Notes under the pieces: model-generated | What the model saw: the letters and a program-made list of their open reading frames with translations, nothing else | Database searches by the model: none | What the model was told of the DNA's origin: nothing | Position numbers and translations under genes: made by a program | Shown: one piece after another, positions 1 through 7,894 of the stretch | Layout of the letters: every line of letters starts with the position of its first letter | Numbering within the stretch: the first letter of the stretch is position 1 | Assembly (NCBI GenBank): GCA_947574215.1 | Contig: CANPIX010000006.1 | Span: 1 to 50,823 of the forward strand | Direction of reading: 5' to 3' | Length of the DNA stretch: 50,823 nucleotides | Source of the DNA: an uncultured Mycoplasmatota bacterium | GTDB taxonomy: Bacteria; Bacillota_I; Bacilli_A; RF39; UBA660

Positions 1-105
1 TCTTTCACTTGTATTTTCGTTTCTTATACTGGATTTTACTTTTTCACTTTACCATCAATAATAAATTGTTTAATAGTATAAGAGAAGGTGTGTACAAAAC
101 TTCTA

Positions 106-1479
106 TTAATTTAAAAGAGAATATCCTACTTTATTAATAGTTCCAGCTCCAATAGTAATTATGATATCTTTATTTTGAACATTTTCTTTTAAATAAGAGA
201 TTATTTTTTCATAACTATTTAAGTAAATACAATTCGAATTGTTTTGTTTTATTAAAATTTCTAAATCTTTAGAAGATATATTGTACGTATTTGTTTCTCT
301 AGCTCCATAAATATCCGCTAGAATAATACAATCAAATTCTTTTAAAACATTTGCAAATTCCTCTAAATGTTCTTTTGTTCTTGAATACGTATGAGGTTCA
401 AATACAGCCCAAGTTTTATTATGTGGAATATCTTTACTGCATGCTAGAGTTGATTTGATTTCCGTTGGATGGTGCGCATAATCATCAATTATTGGAATTC
501 CATTATAATTTCCAATAAGTTCGAAACGACGCTTAGCTCCTGTAAATTTTTTTAGTCCATTTTTAATGTCTTCTTTTGAAATATTATAAAAATCACCAGT
601 TGCTATAGCTGCAAGTGCATTATAAATATTATGTTTTCCATATACATTTATTTGAAATGATTCAAAAAATTGGTTATTTTTTAGACAATCAAAAGTAGGA
701 TATCCATCTTCATTTATTTGAATATTTATGGCTTTATAAATCGCGTCATTCATAATACCATATGTAATATTTTTCGAAGTTGTTTTTTTCAAAACTTCTT
801 GTGTATTTTTATCATCAATATTAGCAATAATTACGCCATTTGGTTCCAATTTGCTCATAAATTTATAAAATGAAAGTTTTATATTTTCTATATTTTTAAA
901 GTAGTCTAAGTGATCATTATCAATATTTAGAATTACTTCTGTGTTGGGATAAAATTTTAAGAATGAATCAACATACTCACAGGCTTCTAAAATAAAATAT
1001 TCACTATGTCCTGTACGATTGTTTCCTTTTATATCTTTTAAATAGGCTCCTACTTCAATAGTAGGGTCTTTATCAGCTTCTAAGAAAATTAATGAAATCA
1101 TAGAGGTAGTGGTTGTTTTTCCATGGGTTCCACTAATGCATATACATTCTTTAAATTCTTTTGTAATTATTCCTAAGAATTCGCTTCGTTCCATCATTTC
1201 TTTTTTTAACTCTTTTGCGTAAACGTACTCCAAATCGTTTTTTGGAATTGCAGCGGTATATACAATTAAATCAGCATTATCTATCATTTCTTTATGGGAA
1301 CCAATTCGTATATCTAATCCTAACTCTTTTAAGTGAAGAGTATTTTCACTTTCTTTTGCGTCGCTACCTGTAACGAAAATATTATAATCAGTTAAAAGTT
1401 CTGCAAGACCACTCATACTGACTCCACCAATTCCTATCATATGAATTTTTTTGTACTTTTTTATTGTTTCTAATGCCAT
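106..1479 (-). CDS. murC: UDP-N-acetylmuramate--L-alanine ligase
   Basis: Cytoplasmic Mur ligase that adds L-Ala to UDP-MurNAc with ATP, the first step of the stem peptide. The 457-residue length is normal for the family. The N-terminal Rossmann part shows GIGGVSMSGLAELL near residue 16, the ATP loop is GTHGKTTTT near residue 116, and the C-terminal domain carries DDYAHHPTEI and FEPHTYSRT, all MurC-specific. The ATG at 1479 has AGAGG a few bases upstream. The gene stands alone and is divergent from the small membrane gene at 1587. No hairpin terminator is visible between its stop and the window edge, and bases 1-105 hold no recognisable gene. Its presence shows the organism makes peptidoglycan. 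Confidence 0.97.
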   Translation of the reverse strand: MALETIKKYKKIHMIGIGGVSMSGLAELLTDYNIFVTGSDAKESENTLHLKELGLDIRIGSHKEMIDNADLIVYTAAIPKNDLEYVYAKELKKEMMERSEFLGIITKEFKECICISGTHGKTTTTSMISLIFLEADKDPTIEVGAYLKDIKGNNRTGHSEYFILEACEYVDSFLKFYPNTEVILNIDNDHLDYFKNIENIKLSFYKFMSKLEPNGVIIANIDDKNTQEVLKKTTSKNITYGIMNDAIYKAINIQINEDGYPTFDCLKNNQFFESFQINVYGKHNIYNALAAIATGDFYNISKEDIKNGLKKFTGAKRRFELIGNYNGIPIIDDYAHHPTEIKSTLACSKDIPHNKTWAVFEPHTYSRTKEHLEEFANVLKEFDCIILADIYGARETNTYNISSKDLEILIKQNNSNCIYLNSYEKIISYLKENVQNKDIIITIGAGTINKVGYSLLN

Positions 1480-1556
1480 AATAAACCTCTTTCTTATTTT
1501 CTTATATTATATCGTAAGTATATTAAAAAAGAAAACTTTTAAAAGAAAAACAATTA

Positions 1557-1565
1557 TGATATAAT
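1557..1565 (+). promoter_or_regulatory. Extended -10 promoter for the 1587 gene
   Basis: TGATATAAT is a perfect extended -10 box. The hexamer 17 bases upstream is only A/T-rich and does not match TTGACA. The predicted start of transcription is near 1572, which would exclude the ATG at 1578 as a well-led start and favours the ATG at 1587. Confidence 0.6.
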
Positions 1566-1586
1566 TTTTTTAAAGAGATGATATAC

Positions 1587-1880
1587 ATGCTAAAAACAAA
1601 ATATGAGAGAATGAAGCCTTATGAAAAGAAAAAAATAAGAGACCTTTATAAAAAAACACAAAAAGGAAAGGAAATGCTAAAACGTTTGATTCGATTAAAC
1701 TTAATAGGACTTGCTTTAATTTTATATGCATTGTATTTCTTTATTAAGGATTTTTCTCATTTATCTTGGACTAATTATTTTATTTGTATCCCTATTTTCA
1801 GTATTGGTTTATTTTTTATAGTAATGGCTTATCGATTAAGAATAAAGGCTTTGAATTATTTTACAATTAAAAACAAATGA
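1587..1880 (+). CDS. Small two-helix membrane protein, unknown function
   Basis: I do not recognise this protein. From the ATG at 1587 it has 97 residues. A very basic N-terminal 35 residues (many Lys, Arg and Tyr) is followed by two hydrophobic helices, roughly residues 37-55 and 62-82, and a short basic tail. The pattern suggests a small inner-membrane protein with a cytoplasmic positive N-terminus. An in-frame ATG at 1578 lies almost on the predicted transcription start, so 1587, preceded by AAAGAG, is preferred. It is a single-gene unit ending in the AT-rich hairpin at 1901-1930, just before an IS200-type insertion. Confidence 0.7.
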   Translation: MLKTKYERMKPYEKKKIRDLYKKTQKGKEMLKRLIRLNLIGLALILYALYFFIKDFSHLSWTNYFICIPIFSIGLFFIVMAYRLRIKALNYFTIKNK

Positions 1881-1900
1881 TAAAAAATTTTGTATATAAC

Positions 1901-1930
1901 AAAATTTTGTATATAACAAAATTTTTTTTA
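1901..1930 (+). terminator. AT-only hairpin terminator with duplicated arm
   Basis: AAAATTTTG (1901-1909) pairs with CAAAATTTT (1917-1925) around a 7-base loop and runs into a T tract. The 17-base unit AAAATTTTGTATATAAC occurs twice in tandem (1884-1900, 1901-1917), so an alternative hairpin can form one unit upstream. It ends the small membrane gene. Confidence 0.55.
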
Positions 1931-1944
1931 TTAACTTTTAAGGG

Positions 1945-1993
1945 TGTGACTTGCTAAGGGCAAGTCACAAAAAACCACTAGCTAAGCTAGTGG
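1945..1993 (+). repeat. IS200 left-end double hairpin
   Basis: First stem: GTGACTTGC (1946-1954) with GCAAGTCAC (1960-1968), extended by one T-A pair. Second stem: CCACTAGC (1975-1982) with GCTAGTGG (1986-1993) and a 3-base loop. IS200/IS605 transposases recognise subterminal single-strand hairpins of this sort. Confidence 0.8.
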
Positions 1994-2014
1994 AGTTAAT
2001 GTGCTTTCAGCAAA

Positions 2015-2081
2015 ATGACATCTCGCATGCTATAATATGGCTGTTCAGGCCCAATATTAAGCATGAAAGGAGAGATGTCAT
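2015..2081 (+). promoter_or_regulatory. Hairpin sequestering the tnpA start site, with embedded promoter
   Basis: ATGACATCTC (2015-2024) is the exact complement of GAGATGTCAT (2072-2081), and CATGCT (2026-2031) of AGCATG (2060-2065). The folded RNA buries the tnpA start codon, while AAAGG of the Shine-Dalgarno sits in a small bulge. An extended -10 box TGCTATAAT lies at 2028-2036, so a transcript begun there would lack the left arm and be translatable, whereas read-through RNA from outside would fold and be silenced. IS200 tnpA is known to be repressed by such a 5' structure. Confidence 0.7.
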
Positions 2082-2535
2082 GGCTAAAAGTTTAGCACAT
2101 ACAAAATATATGTGCAAGTATCACATTGTGTTTATACCAAAATTTAGAAGAAAGGTAATCTATAATAAGTTAAGAGCAGATATACAAAAATATATACAAG
2201 ACTTATGTAAGTGGAAAGGAGTAGAAATAATAGAAGGGCATATGATGCCAGACCATGTCCATTTACTAGTAGAAATACCACCAAAAATGAGCGTATCGTA
2301 TTTTATGGGGTATTTGAAAGGAAAAAGTAGTCTAATGGTATTTGAAAAACATACAAATTTGAAATATAAGTTTGGAAACAGAAACTTTTGGGCAACAGGG
2401 TATTATGTAAGTACAGTAGGATTAAATGAAGCAACAATAAGAAAGTACATAAGAGAGCAAGAGAATGAAGATATGATACAAGATAAATTAACCAAAAAGG
2501 AATACATAAACCCTTTCAAGGGTAAACTGAAGTAG
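2080..2535 (+). CDS. tnpA: IS200-type Y1 transposase
   Basis: Single-strand DNA transposase of the HUH/Y1 family, 151 residues, the usual length. The metal-binding HUH motif is HVHLL in MMPDHVHLL, near residue 61. The catalytic Tyr is expected in IRKYIREQ near residue 128, preceded by the family motif GYYVSTVG. The ATG at 2080 is chosen because GAAAGGAGAG lies 6-15 bases upstream; the frame is open back to 1951 but that part is element end, not protein. All catalytic residues are present, so the copy may be active. Its translation start is inside the inhibitory hairpin at 2015-2081. Confidence 0.95.
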   Translation: MAKSLAHTKYMCKYHIVFIPKFRRKVIYNKLRADIQKYIQDLCKWKGVEIIEGHMMPDHVHLLVEIPPKMSVSYFMGYLKGKSSLMVFEKHTNLKYKFGNRNFWATGYYVSTVGLNEATIRKYIREQENEDMIQDKLTKKEYINPFKGKLK

Positions 2536-2617
2536 TCATTACATAGGGCTTGAACAAAGTGAAAGCAAGCCTTCATTTGCGGGCTTGTTGGTATTTTGGC
2601 CTTATAGGCCATGTGAA

Positions 2618-2640
2618 AACCACGTCTTTTAGGCGTGGTT
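2618..2640 (+). repeat. IS200 right-end hairpin
   Basis: AACCACG (2618-2624) pairs with CGTGGTT (2634-2640). Two further inner pairs close a TTTTA loop, the classic IS200/IS605 right-end fold. Smaller hairpins (2547-2571, and TGGCC/GGCCA near 2597-2611) precede it. Confidence 0.75.
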
Positions 2641-2671
2641 ATTTATTGGGATGAGAAAAACAGAAATTTTA

Positions 2672-2716
2672 TAGTAATGAACAACCTACATGAGTAATAA
2701 TAGTAATTCATTACTA
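2672..2716. repeat. Perfect 10-bp inverted repeat of unknown role
   Basis: TAGTAATGAA (2672-2681) and TTCATTACTA (2707-2716) are exact complements with 25 bases between. It lies between the IS200 right end and the tRNA terminator, and no gene uses it. It may be debris from an older insertion. Confidence 0.5.
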
Positions 2717-2730
2717 GTATAAGAAAACAA

Positions 2731-2753
2731 GAAAAAAGAGTGTGTAACACTCT
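2731..2753 (-). terminator. Terminator of tRNA-Ser
   Basis: On the minus strand AGAGTGT, a 3-base loop and ACACTCT are followed by six T. The arms are at 2737-2743 and 2747-2753. It lies about 100 bases downstream of the tRNA 3' end. Confidence 0.8.
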
Positions 2754-2850
2754 CAATTCGCTAAGAAATGATTTTTTTATTGCACAGCAAAGCAAATTTA
2801 AAAAATTATTTTTTATATTAAACATTAATAAATCAATGTTTTAAACTTAA

Positions 2851-2941
2851 TGGCGGAGCAGGAGAGATTTGAACTCTCGCGCCAGTTACCCGACCTATAC
2901 CCTTAGCAGGGGCACCTCTTCAGCCTCTTGAGTACTGCTCC
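2851..2941 (-). tRNA. tRNA-Ser (anticodon GCU)
   Basis: On the minus strand a 7-bp acceptor stem GGAGCAG/CTGCTCC encloses a D arm, an anticodon loop CTGCTAA (GCU, reading AGY Ser codons), a long class II variable arm and a T arm with GTTCAAATC. CCA is encoded at the 3' end (2851-2853). The total length of 91 bases fits tRNA-Ser. It has its own promoter and terminator. Confidence 0.97.
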
Positions 2942-2957
2942 ATAAGACTACATTTTC

Positions 2958-2986
2958 ATTTTATCTTATAATGTTATTATAGTCAA
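2958..2986 (-). promoter_or_regulatory. Promoter of tRNA-Ser
   Basis: On the minus strand TTGACT (2981-2986) and TAAAAT (2958-2963) are separated by 17 bases. Transcription would begin about 10 bases before the mature tRNA. Confidence 0.75.
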
Positions 2987-3021
2987 GAATGAATTTTTTA
3001 TGATTTAAAAAAAAGACTTAT

Positions 3022-3876
3022 TTAGTCTTCAAGTGTTGCGTTTTTAATATTCTCCATATACTCATTCATAATAGTAAAATAAGTATCATTGTTTTCTTTT
3101 TCTTCCGTTGTTAAAGTTTGCATTGTTTTTACAGTAATTATTTTTACGCCATTTTTTTCAAGATTGGAAATAAATTCTGTTTTTTCATCTGTATCTTTTA
3201 TGAAAATGGTTTTATAATTTTTATTTTGAAAATTATTTTTAATTGTATTCGAATTAGCATTATCTTCTAAAGATATTACCTCAAATCCATAATTTTCTAA
3301 ATATTTGAACATGTTGGAAGACGCAACAATTGTATTCTTATTTAAATCTTTTGCACTCTTAGCGATAGTTCTTAATTCCGCATCCATAACAGAAAGTTTT
3401 TCTGAAAGCGTATTGTATTTTTTTTCTAATTCATCTTTAGCGTATTTGCTACTCACAAATTCTTGTAAATTGTCTTTAATTGTTTTGGCTAACATAAGGT
3501 AATAATTTGGAGATAACCAAAGTTCTTCAATTCCGTTGTTGTATTTTAAACCATAAGCTACATCTATTATATAAAGCTTTCGATTGCTATTAATTAAATT
3601 TCTAGCAATTTCTTGTTCTTTGGATAAACCGTTATATATAAAAATATCATTTTTACTATATTGTTTATTTTGTTTATTCGTTAAATTGTAAGTATTTACA
3701 TCTGCTCCATCTGGATAAATACTCAAAACAAGTCCATCTCCGTAAATTTGTTCTGTCAAAAAGCCAATAGGATAAACAGTTGTTAAAACTTTCAATCCAT
3801 CGCTCTTTTTGTTATTACAACCCGATAGAAAAATTAAAATACTGATTAGTACTATAACGATTTTTATTTTTTTCAT
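3022..3876 (-). CDS. ZnuA/TroA-like lipoprotein lacking metal ligands
   Basis: A 284-residue lipoprotein with a lysine-led signal peptide and the lipobox LSGC (Cys 20). The fold resembles metal-binding ABC transporter receptors of the ZnuA/TroA class: KVLTTVYPIGFLTEQIYG at the start, then YPDGADVNTYNLT where the family has a His in PxGxDPHxYE, a central charged helix, and a C-terminal lobe. The usual His ligands are missing at each place I can align: Asn for the first His, LWLSP without the preceding His, and SSNMFKYL where a His is expected. No permease or ATPase is nearby. Its ATG overlaps the yidD stop (ATGA), with GAGGAGG inside yidD as its ribosome site, so the two are translationally coupled. 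The true substrate is unknown. Confidence 0.72.
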   Translation of the reverse strand: MKKIKIVIVLISILIFLSGCNNKKSDGLKVLTTVYPIGFLTEQIYGDGLVLSIYPDGADVNTYNLTNKQNKQYSKNDIFIYNGLSKEQEIARNLINSNRKLYIIDVAYGLKYNNGIEELWLSPNYYLMLAKTIKDNLQEFVSSKYAKDELEKKYNTLSEKLSVMDAELRTIAKSAKDLNKNTIVASSNMFKYLENYGFEVISLEDNANSNTIKNNFQNKNYKTIFIKDTDEKTEFISNLEKNGVKIITVKTMQTLTTEEKENNDTYFTIMNEYMENIKNATLED

Positions 3877-4094
3877 AAATCCTCCTCATTTGGGACAGGA
3901 TCATAACCAAACTTTCCTTTAGGATGGCATTTTTTTAGCCTTTTCAGTCCCAATTTTATTCCTCTAATAAATCCAAATCGTTGTATTGCTTCTTTCATAT
4001 ATTCACTACAAGTGGGAGTAAATCTGCACAGATTGTGTGAAGCAAAAGGTAAAATTTGGTAGCAATTTATTAGGAACACACATATTTTTTTCAT
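3873..4094 (-). CDS. yidD: Membrane protein insertion efficiency factor YidD
   Basis: A 73-residue protein of the YidD family, which helps YidC-type insertases. The signature is complete: CRFTPTCSEYMKEAI near residues 23-37, the G/L-rich middle, and KKCHPKGKFGYDPVP near the C-terminus. In many bacteria yidD lies near rnpA-yidC, but here it is upstream of and coupled to a ZnuA-like lipoprotein by a 4-base overlap. It is divergent from rnc. Confidence 0.95.
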   Translation of the reverse strand: MKKICVFLINCYQILPFASHNLCRFTPTCSEYMKEAIQRFGFIRGIKLGLKRLKKCHPKGKFGYDPVPNEEDL

Positions 4095-4198
4095 ACAGTT
4101 ATTTTACTACACATTTTAAATAAAGTAAAATTTTTCTCAAGTAAGAGCAAGTGAATTTAAGTATATATTTTTATGAATTTACTTCCAATAGGAATGTG

Positions 4199-4207
4199 TG
4201 ATACAAT
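4199..4207 (+). promoter_or_regulatory. Extended -10 promoter of rnc-smc
   Basis: TGATACAAT fits an extended -10 box, and a weak -35-like TTACTT lies near 4179. It overlaps the GTG at 4198, which rules that codon out as the rnc start. Confidence 0.55.
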
Positions 4208-4239
4208 ATTTTAAGAGAAAACTAGAAAAGGTGTCGAGC

Positions 4240-4890
4240 ATGAAAGAAAAACTTAAAGAATTTAATATAGAAATTAAAAATGAATCTTTATTAAATATGG
4301 CGTTAACACATAGTTCTTATTCAAATGAACATCATGGAGAAAATTACGAGCGTTTGGAATTTTTAGGAGATGCGGTATTAGAATTAGTTACCAGTGAATA
4401 TTTATTTTTAAATACCGAGTTTAGTGAAGGAGATATGAGTAAAATTCGTGCTAGTTACGTTTGTGAAGAAGCACTTGAAAAATACGCTGAAGATATCGAA
4501 CTTGCAAAATTTATTTTGGTTGGGCATGGACAAGAAAAAGATATTAATGCAACTATAGTTGCGGATGTATTTGAGAGTGTTCTTGCCGTAATTTATTTAG
4601 AATGTGGTTTGAATGTTGTTAAAAATTTTATCTTGAATATTATTCTTCCTTATATTGAAAAAAAAGTTCAGTTTAAATTTGATTATAAATCTCTTTTACA
4701 AGAAATGGTACAAACCAATAAAAAAAGTTTAGAATATGTTTTAATTTCTGAAACAGGACCAGCCCATAAAAAAGAATTTACTGTTGAAGTTCATATTGAA
4801 GATATGATCTATGGAAGAGGAATTGGTAAAAGTAAAAAAGAAGCAGAGCAAAGAGCTGCCAAAGATGCTTATGAAAAGGCAAGTAAGTAG
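4240..4890 (+). CDS. rnc: Ribonuclease III
   Basis: Double-strand-specific endoribonuclease used in rRNA and mRNA processing. The signature ERLEFLGDAVLEL with metal-binding Glu/Asp lies near residues 38-50, and the second acidic cluster DVFESVLAVIY near residues 108-118. A C-terminal dsRNA-binding domain begins at DYKSLLQEMVQ and ends GIGKSKKEAEQRAAKDAY. The ATG at 4240 (216 residues) is preceded by AAAAGGTG; the longer frame back to a GTG at 4198 overlaps the promoter. It is followed 10 bases later by smc, whose ribosome site GGAGATG abuts the rnc stop, the common rnc-smc order of Bacilli. Confidence 0.97.
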   Translation: MKEKLKEFNIEIKNESLLNMALTHSSYSNEHHGENYERLEFLGDAVLELVTSEYLFLNTEFSEGDMSKIRASYVCEEALEKYAEDIELAKFILVGHGQEKDINATIVADVFESVLAVIYLECGLNVVKNFILNIILPYIEKKVQFKFDYKSLLQEMVQTNKKSLEYVLISETGPAHKKEFTVEVHIEDMIYGRGIGKSKKEAEQRAAKDAYEKASK

Positions 4891-4900
4891 GAGATGAGTT

Positions 4901-7843
4901 ATGTATTTAAAAAGTATTAAAGCCAATGGTTTTAAATCATTTGCAGATAAAACGAACATTATGTTAGACAATAATATAACTTGTGTAGTTGGACCTAATG
5001 GTAGTGGAAAATCCAATATTGTGGATGCGATTCGTTGGGTTTTGGGGGAACAATCGGTAAAAAGTTTGCGTGGTTCAAACGCCATGAGTGATATTATTTT
5101 TGCTGGATCAAAATCAAGAAATGGAGCTAATCGTGCAGAAGTTGCATTAACGTTTGATAATACAGATCATTATTTGAAAAGTGACTTGTCTGAAATTGAG
5201 GTAAAACGTGTTTTGTATCGTAGTGGTGAAAGTGAATATTTTATCAATGGCGCCAAAATTCGTTTAAAAGATATTACAGATTTATTTTTGGATACAGGAG
5301 CTGGAAATGATTCATTTAATATCATTAGTCAAGGGAGCATAGAATCGATTGTCAATAGTAAACCTCTTGATAGAAGAGTTATTTTTGAAGAAGCTGCTGG
5401 AGTTTTAAAATATAAAAAAAGAAAAGAAGAAAGTTTACGTAAATTAGAAAAAACGAAAGAAAATATTGAAAAGGTAAATTTAATTATCGAAGAATTAAAG
5501 GTGAATTTAGAACCATTAAAAGAACAATGTGAAAATGCGAAAAAATATTTGGATTTGAAAGAAGAATTAAAAAATATTGAAATTGCTTTAATTACTGAAG
5601 AAATTACTACAATTCATGAAACTTATACCGATTTAAAAAATGAAATAGAGGCTATAAATTCGCGTTTACTGGATGAAGAATCCTCAAGTAGTGACGATGC
5701 AACTCATTTAGAAACTTTAAAATTAAAAACGCTTCGTCTAGAAGAAACAATTAGTCAAGAAAACCAAAAAGTGCTAGAAGTTACAAGTCGTTTTATAGGT
5801 TTACAAAATGAAAAAATGATGTATACCGAACGAAAGAAATTTGCTGGAAATGCTAGTGATGTAGAAAACAATATTGTACGTTTAAAAGAGGAAATATTAG
5901 AATTAGACAAAGGAATTAATTTACTTGAAAATGAAAATAAACATTTAGAAGAATCTATAAAAAGAGAAGAAGAATATTTACGAAATACTAATGAAAATGT
6001 TAGTTTTTTGAAAATTAAAAGGAGTAGTTTACAAAACAAATTTCAAATTGGAGTTCGAGAATTGTATGAGTTAAAAAGCAAAAAAGAAATTTTAGAATCT
6101 TCTATTGTTAACGATGCCAAAATGCCGATTGCTGTGAAAAATGTATTAAATAATGTACGTTTAAAGGGTGTTTATAATACAATAGGAAAATTAATAGAAA
6201 TACCTGATCTTTATGTAAATGCCATTGATGTTGCGTTAGGAGCGAGTTCTAATTTTATTGTTGTAGAAAATGAAAAGGTAGCTAAAGAGTGTATTTCATT
6301 TTTAAAAGAAAATAAATTAGGAAGAGCTACTTTTTTTCCAATAAATATTATTAAAGAAAAGACGATTTTTGCCTCTAGCTTGGAAAAAGTAAAAGCAATC
6401 GATGGATTTATTGGAGTGGCTTCTGATCTAGTAACGTATAATTTAAAATTTGATAATATTATTAAAAATCAATTGGGTAATGTTTTAGTAGTTGAAAATA
6501 TCGATGTTTTAAATAAAGTAGGAAATATTTTAGAGTATAAGTTTCGTATTGTCAGTTTAGAAGGAGAAATTCTTCATGCAGGAGGTTCTTTGACAGGAGG
6601 AACTTTAAAAAACGATAATAGCGCATTAAAGGATAAAAGAGATTTAGAATTCATTAAGAAAGAAATTTTAAGAAAAGAAGAAGAAAATGAAAGATGGAAA
6701 ATTGAATTAGATGATTTTGAAGAAGAACTGAAAAATTTAAATCAAAAAGAAGAAGATTTGAATCGAACTATTATCTCTTTAAAAGAAAGTATTCATGAGA
6801 AAACGAATTTTTTGGAAGCAAAAAAACAAAAACAAAAAGAGCTTTCTAAAGAACTTGAAGGTTCTAATGCATTAAAAGAAGGTCATGTAGATGAGAAATT
6901 ATTGGCTTTAATGGATGAATTAAATGAAGCAGAAACGAGTAAAAATATTATAGAAAACAATTTGGAAAAATTGAAAGAAGAGAAAAGCAATCTAAATAGT
7001 GAAATTCAAGAATTAGATCGAAAATATCGCGAAAAAAATAGTGTTTATAATAAATTGCAAAATGAATTAAAAACCAAGGAAGTTCATTTAGGAAAATTAG
7101 ATATAAAATTAGATAATTTATTATTATCTTTGAATGAAAACTACAATTTAACATACGAAAATGCTAAACTTTCTTATGTTTTAGAATTAGAGTATGAAAT
7201 TGCGAAAGATAAAGTAAGTAATTTAAAAACAGAAATAGGGAAATTAGGTGAGGTTAATGTTTTTTCTATTGAAGAATATGACCGAGTAAGTACGCGTTAT
7301 GATTTTTTAAATCATCAAAAAGAAGATTTAGAAAATGCAAGTAACAATTTGATTACTATTATTGAAGAAATGGATACAATTATGGTAGAAAGGTTTAGTA
7401 AAACATTTACTTTGATTAGTGAAGAATTTAAAAAAGTTTTTAAAAAGATGTTTAAGGGTGGTAATGGGATGCTTACTCTTACTGATCCAGAGAATATTTT
7501 GGAAACCGGAATTGAAATTGTAGCTGAGCCTCCAGGAAAAAAATTGAATTCCATTGGACTTTTAAGTGGTGGAGAAAAAACATTAACCGCTATCTCTTTA
7601 TTATTTGCAGTATTAAATGTTAAAACTGTACCTTTCTGTGTTTTAGATGAGGTAGAAGCGGCATTAGATGAAGCGAACGTAGATGCTTTTGGTAAGTATT
7701 TACAAGAGTATAAGAAAAATAGTCAGTTTATATTAATTACTCATAAAAAAAGAACAATGGAATATGCAGATGTTTTGTATGGAATAACAATGCAAGAATC
7801 AGGAGTTAGTAAAATTGTGAGTGTAAAGTTAGAAAATGTATAA
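4901..7843 (+). CDS. smc: Chromosome partition protein SMC (short arm form)
   Basis: ATPase that entraps and organises DNA as the core of the SMC-ScpAB complex. Walker A GPNGSGKSN is near residue 32. Two long coiled coils flank a hinge that starts near KGVYNTIGKLIEI (about residues 420-540). The C-terminal head has signature LLSGGEKTLTA and Walker B FCVLDEVEAALDEAN. At 980 residues it is about 200 shorter than the roughly 1180 usual in Bacilli and similar to the short SMC of mycoplasmas. The loss is in the coiled-coil arms, since all head and hinge motifs are present. It is co-transcribed with rnc and ends at a bidirectional terminator. Confidence 0.97.
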   Translation: MYLKSIKANGFKSFADKTNIMLDNNITCVVGPNGSGKSNIVDAIRWVLGEQSVKSLRGSNAMSDIIFAGSKSRNGANRAEVALTFDNTDHYLKSDLSEIEVKRVLYRSGESEYFINGAKIRLKDITDLFLDTGAGNDSFNIISQGSIESIVNSKPLDRRVIFEEAAGVLKYKKRKEESLRKLEKTKENIEKVNLIIEELKVNLEPLKEQCENAKKYLDLKEELKNIEIALITEEITTIHETYTDLKNEIEAINSRLLDEESSSSDDATHLETLKLKTLRLEETISQENQKVLEVTSRFIGLQNEKMMYTERKKFAGNASDVENNIVRLKEEILELDKGINLLENENKHLEESIKREEEYLRNTNENVSFLKIKRSSLQNKFQIGVRELYELKSKKEILESSIVNDAKMPIAVKNVLNNVRLKGVYNTIGKLIEIPDLYVNAIDVALGASSNFIVVENEKVAKECISFLKENKLGRATFFPINIIKEKTIFASSLEKVKAIDGFIGVASDLVTYNLKFDNIIKNQLGNVLVVENIDVLNKVGNILEYKFRIVSLEGEILHAGGSLTGGTLKNDNSALKDKRDLEFIKKEILRKEEENERWKIELDDFEEELKNLNQKEEDLNRTIISLKESIHEKTNFLEAKKQKQKELSKELEGSNALKEGHVDEKLLALMDELNEAETSKNIIENNLEKLKEEKSNLNSEIQELDRKYREKNSVYNKLQNELKTKEVHLGKLDIKLDNLLLSLNENYNLTYENAKLSYVLELEYEIAKDKVSNLKTEIGKLGEVNVFSIEEYDRVSTRYDFLNHQKEDLENASNNLITIIEEMDTIMVERFSKTFTLISEEFKKVFKKMFKGGNGMLTLTDPENILETGIEIVAEPPGKKLNSIGLLSGGEKTLTAISLLFAVLNVKTVPFCVLDEVEAALDEANVDAFGKYLQEYKKNSQFILITHKKRTMEYADVLYGITMQESGVSKIVSVKLENV

Positions 7844-7869
7844 AATAAGTGTAATTTTACTAAAAAAAA

Positions 7870-7894
7870 ATGCGAGAATTTATATTTCTCGCAT
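7870..7894. terminator. Bidirectional terminator between smc and def
   Basis: ATGCGAGAA (7870-7878) pairs with TTCTCGCAT (7886-7894). The minus side is followed by nine T. The def stop codon (7880-7882) sits in the loop, and its last codons, Met-Arg-Glu, form one arm. Confidence 0.85.

Larger units (their letters stand above)
1940..2648 (+). mobile_element. IS200/IS605-type insertion sequence (tnpA only)
   Basis: A single Y1 transposase gene is flanked by structured, non-inverted ends, as is usual for IS200. The left end has two perfect hairpins (1945-1969 and 1975-1993). The right end has a hairpin (AACCACG...CGTGGTT, 2618-2640) followed by an A/T tetranucleotide context. There is no tnpB. 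The exact cleavage points cannot be read from one copy, so the boundaries are good to about 10 bases. Everything needed for transposition looks intact. Confidence 0.88.

Noticed and set aside
1884-1917. 17-base tandem repeat as target-site duplication of the IS200 element
   Set aside because: IS200-type elements do not duplicate their target, and both units lie on one side; it is better seen as a duplicated terminator arm.
1951-2079. Longer N-terminus for IS200 TnpA
   Set aside because: It is made of the element's left-end hairpins; the conserved protein begins at the ATG at 2080.
2643-2825. 60-residue minus-strand frame after IS200
   Set aside because: It spans the tRNA terminator and an inverted repeat, and no ribosome site is visible.
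4198-4239. Longer N-terminus for RNase III from GTG
   Set aside because: The GTG coincides with an extended -10 box; the ATG at 4240 has the ribosome site.
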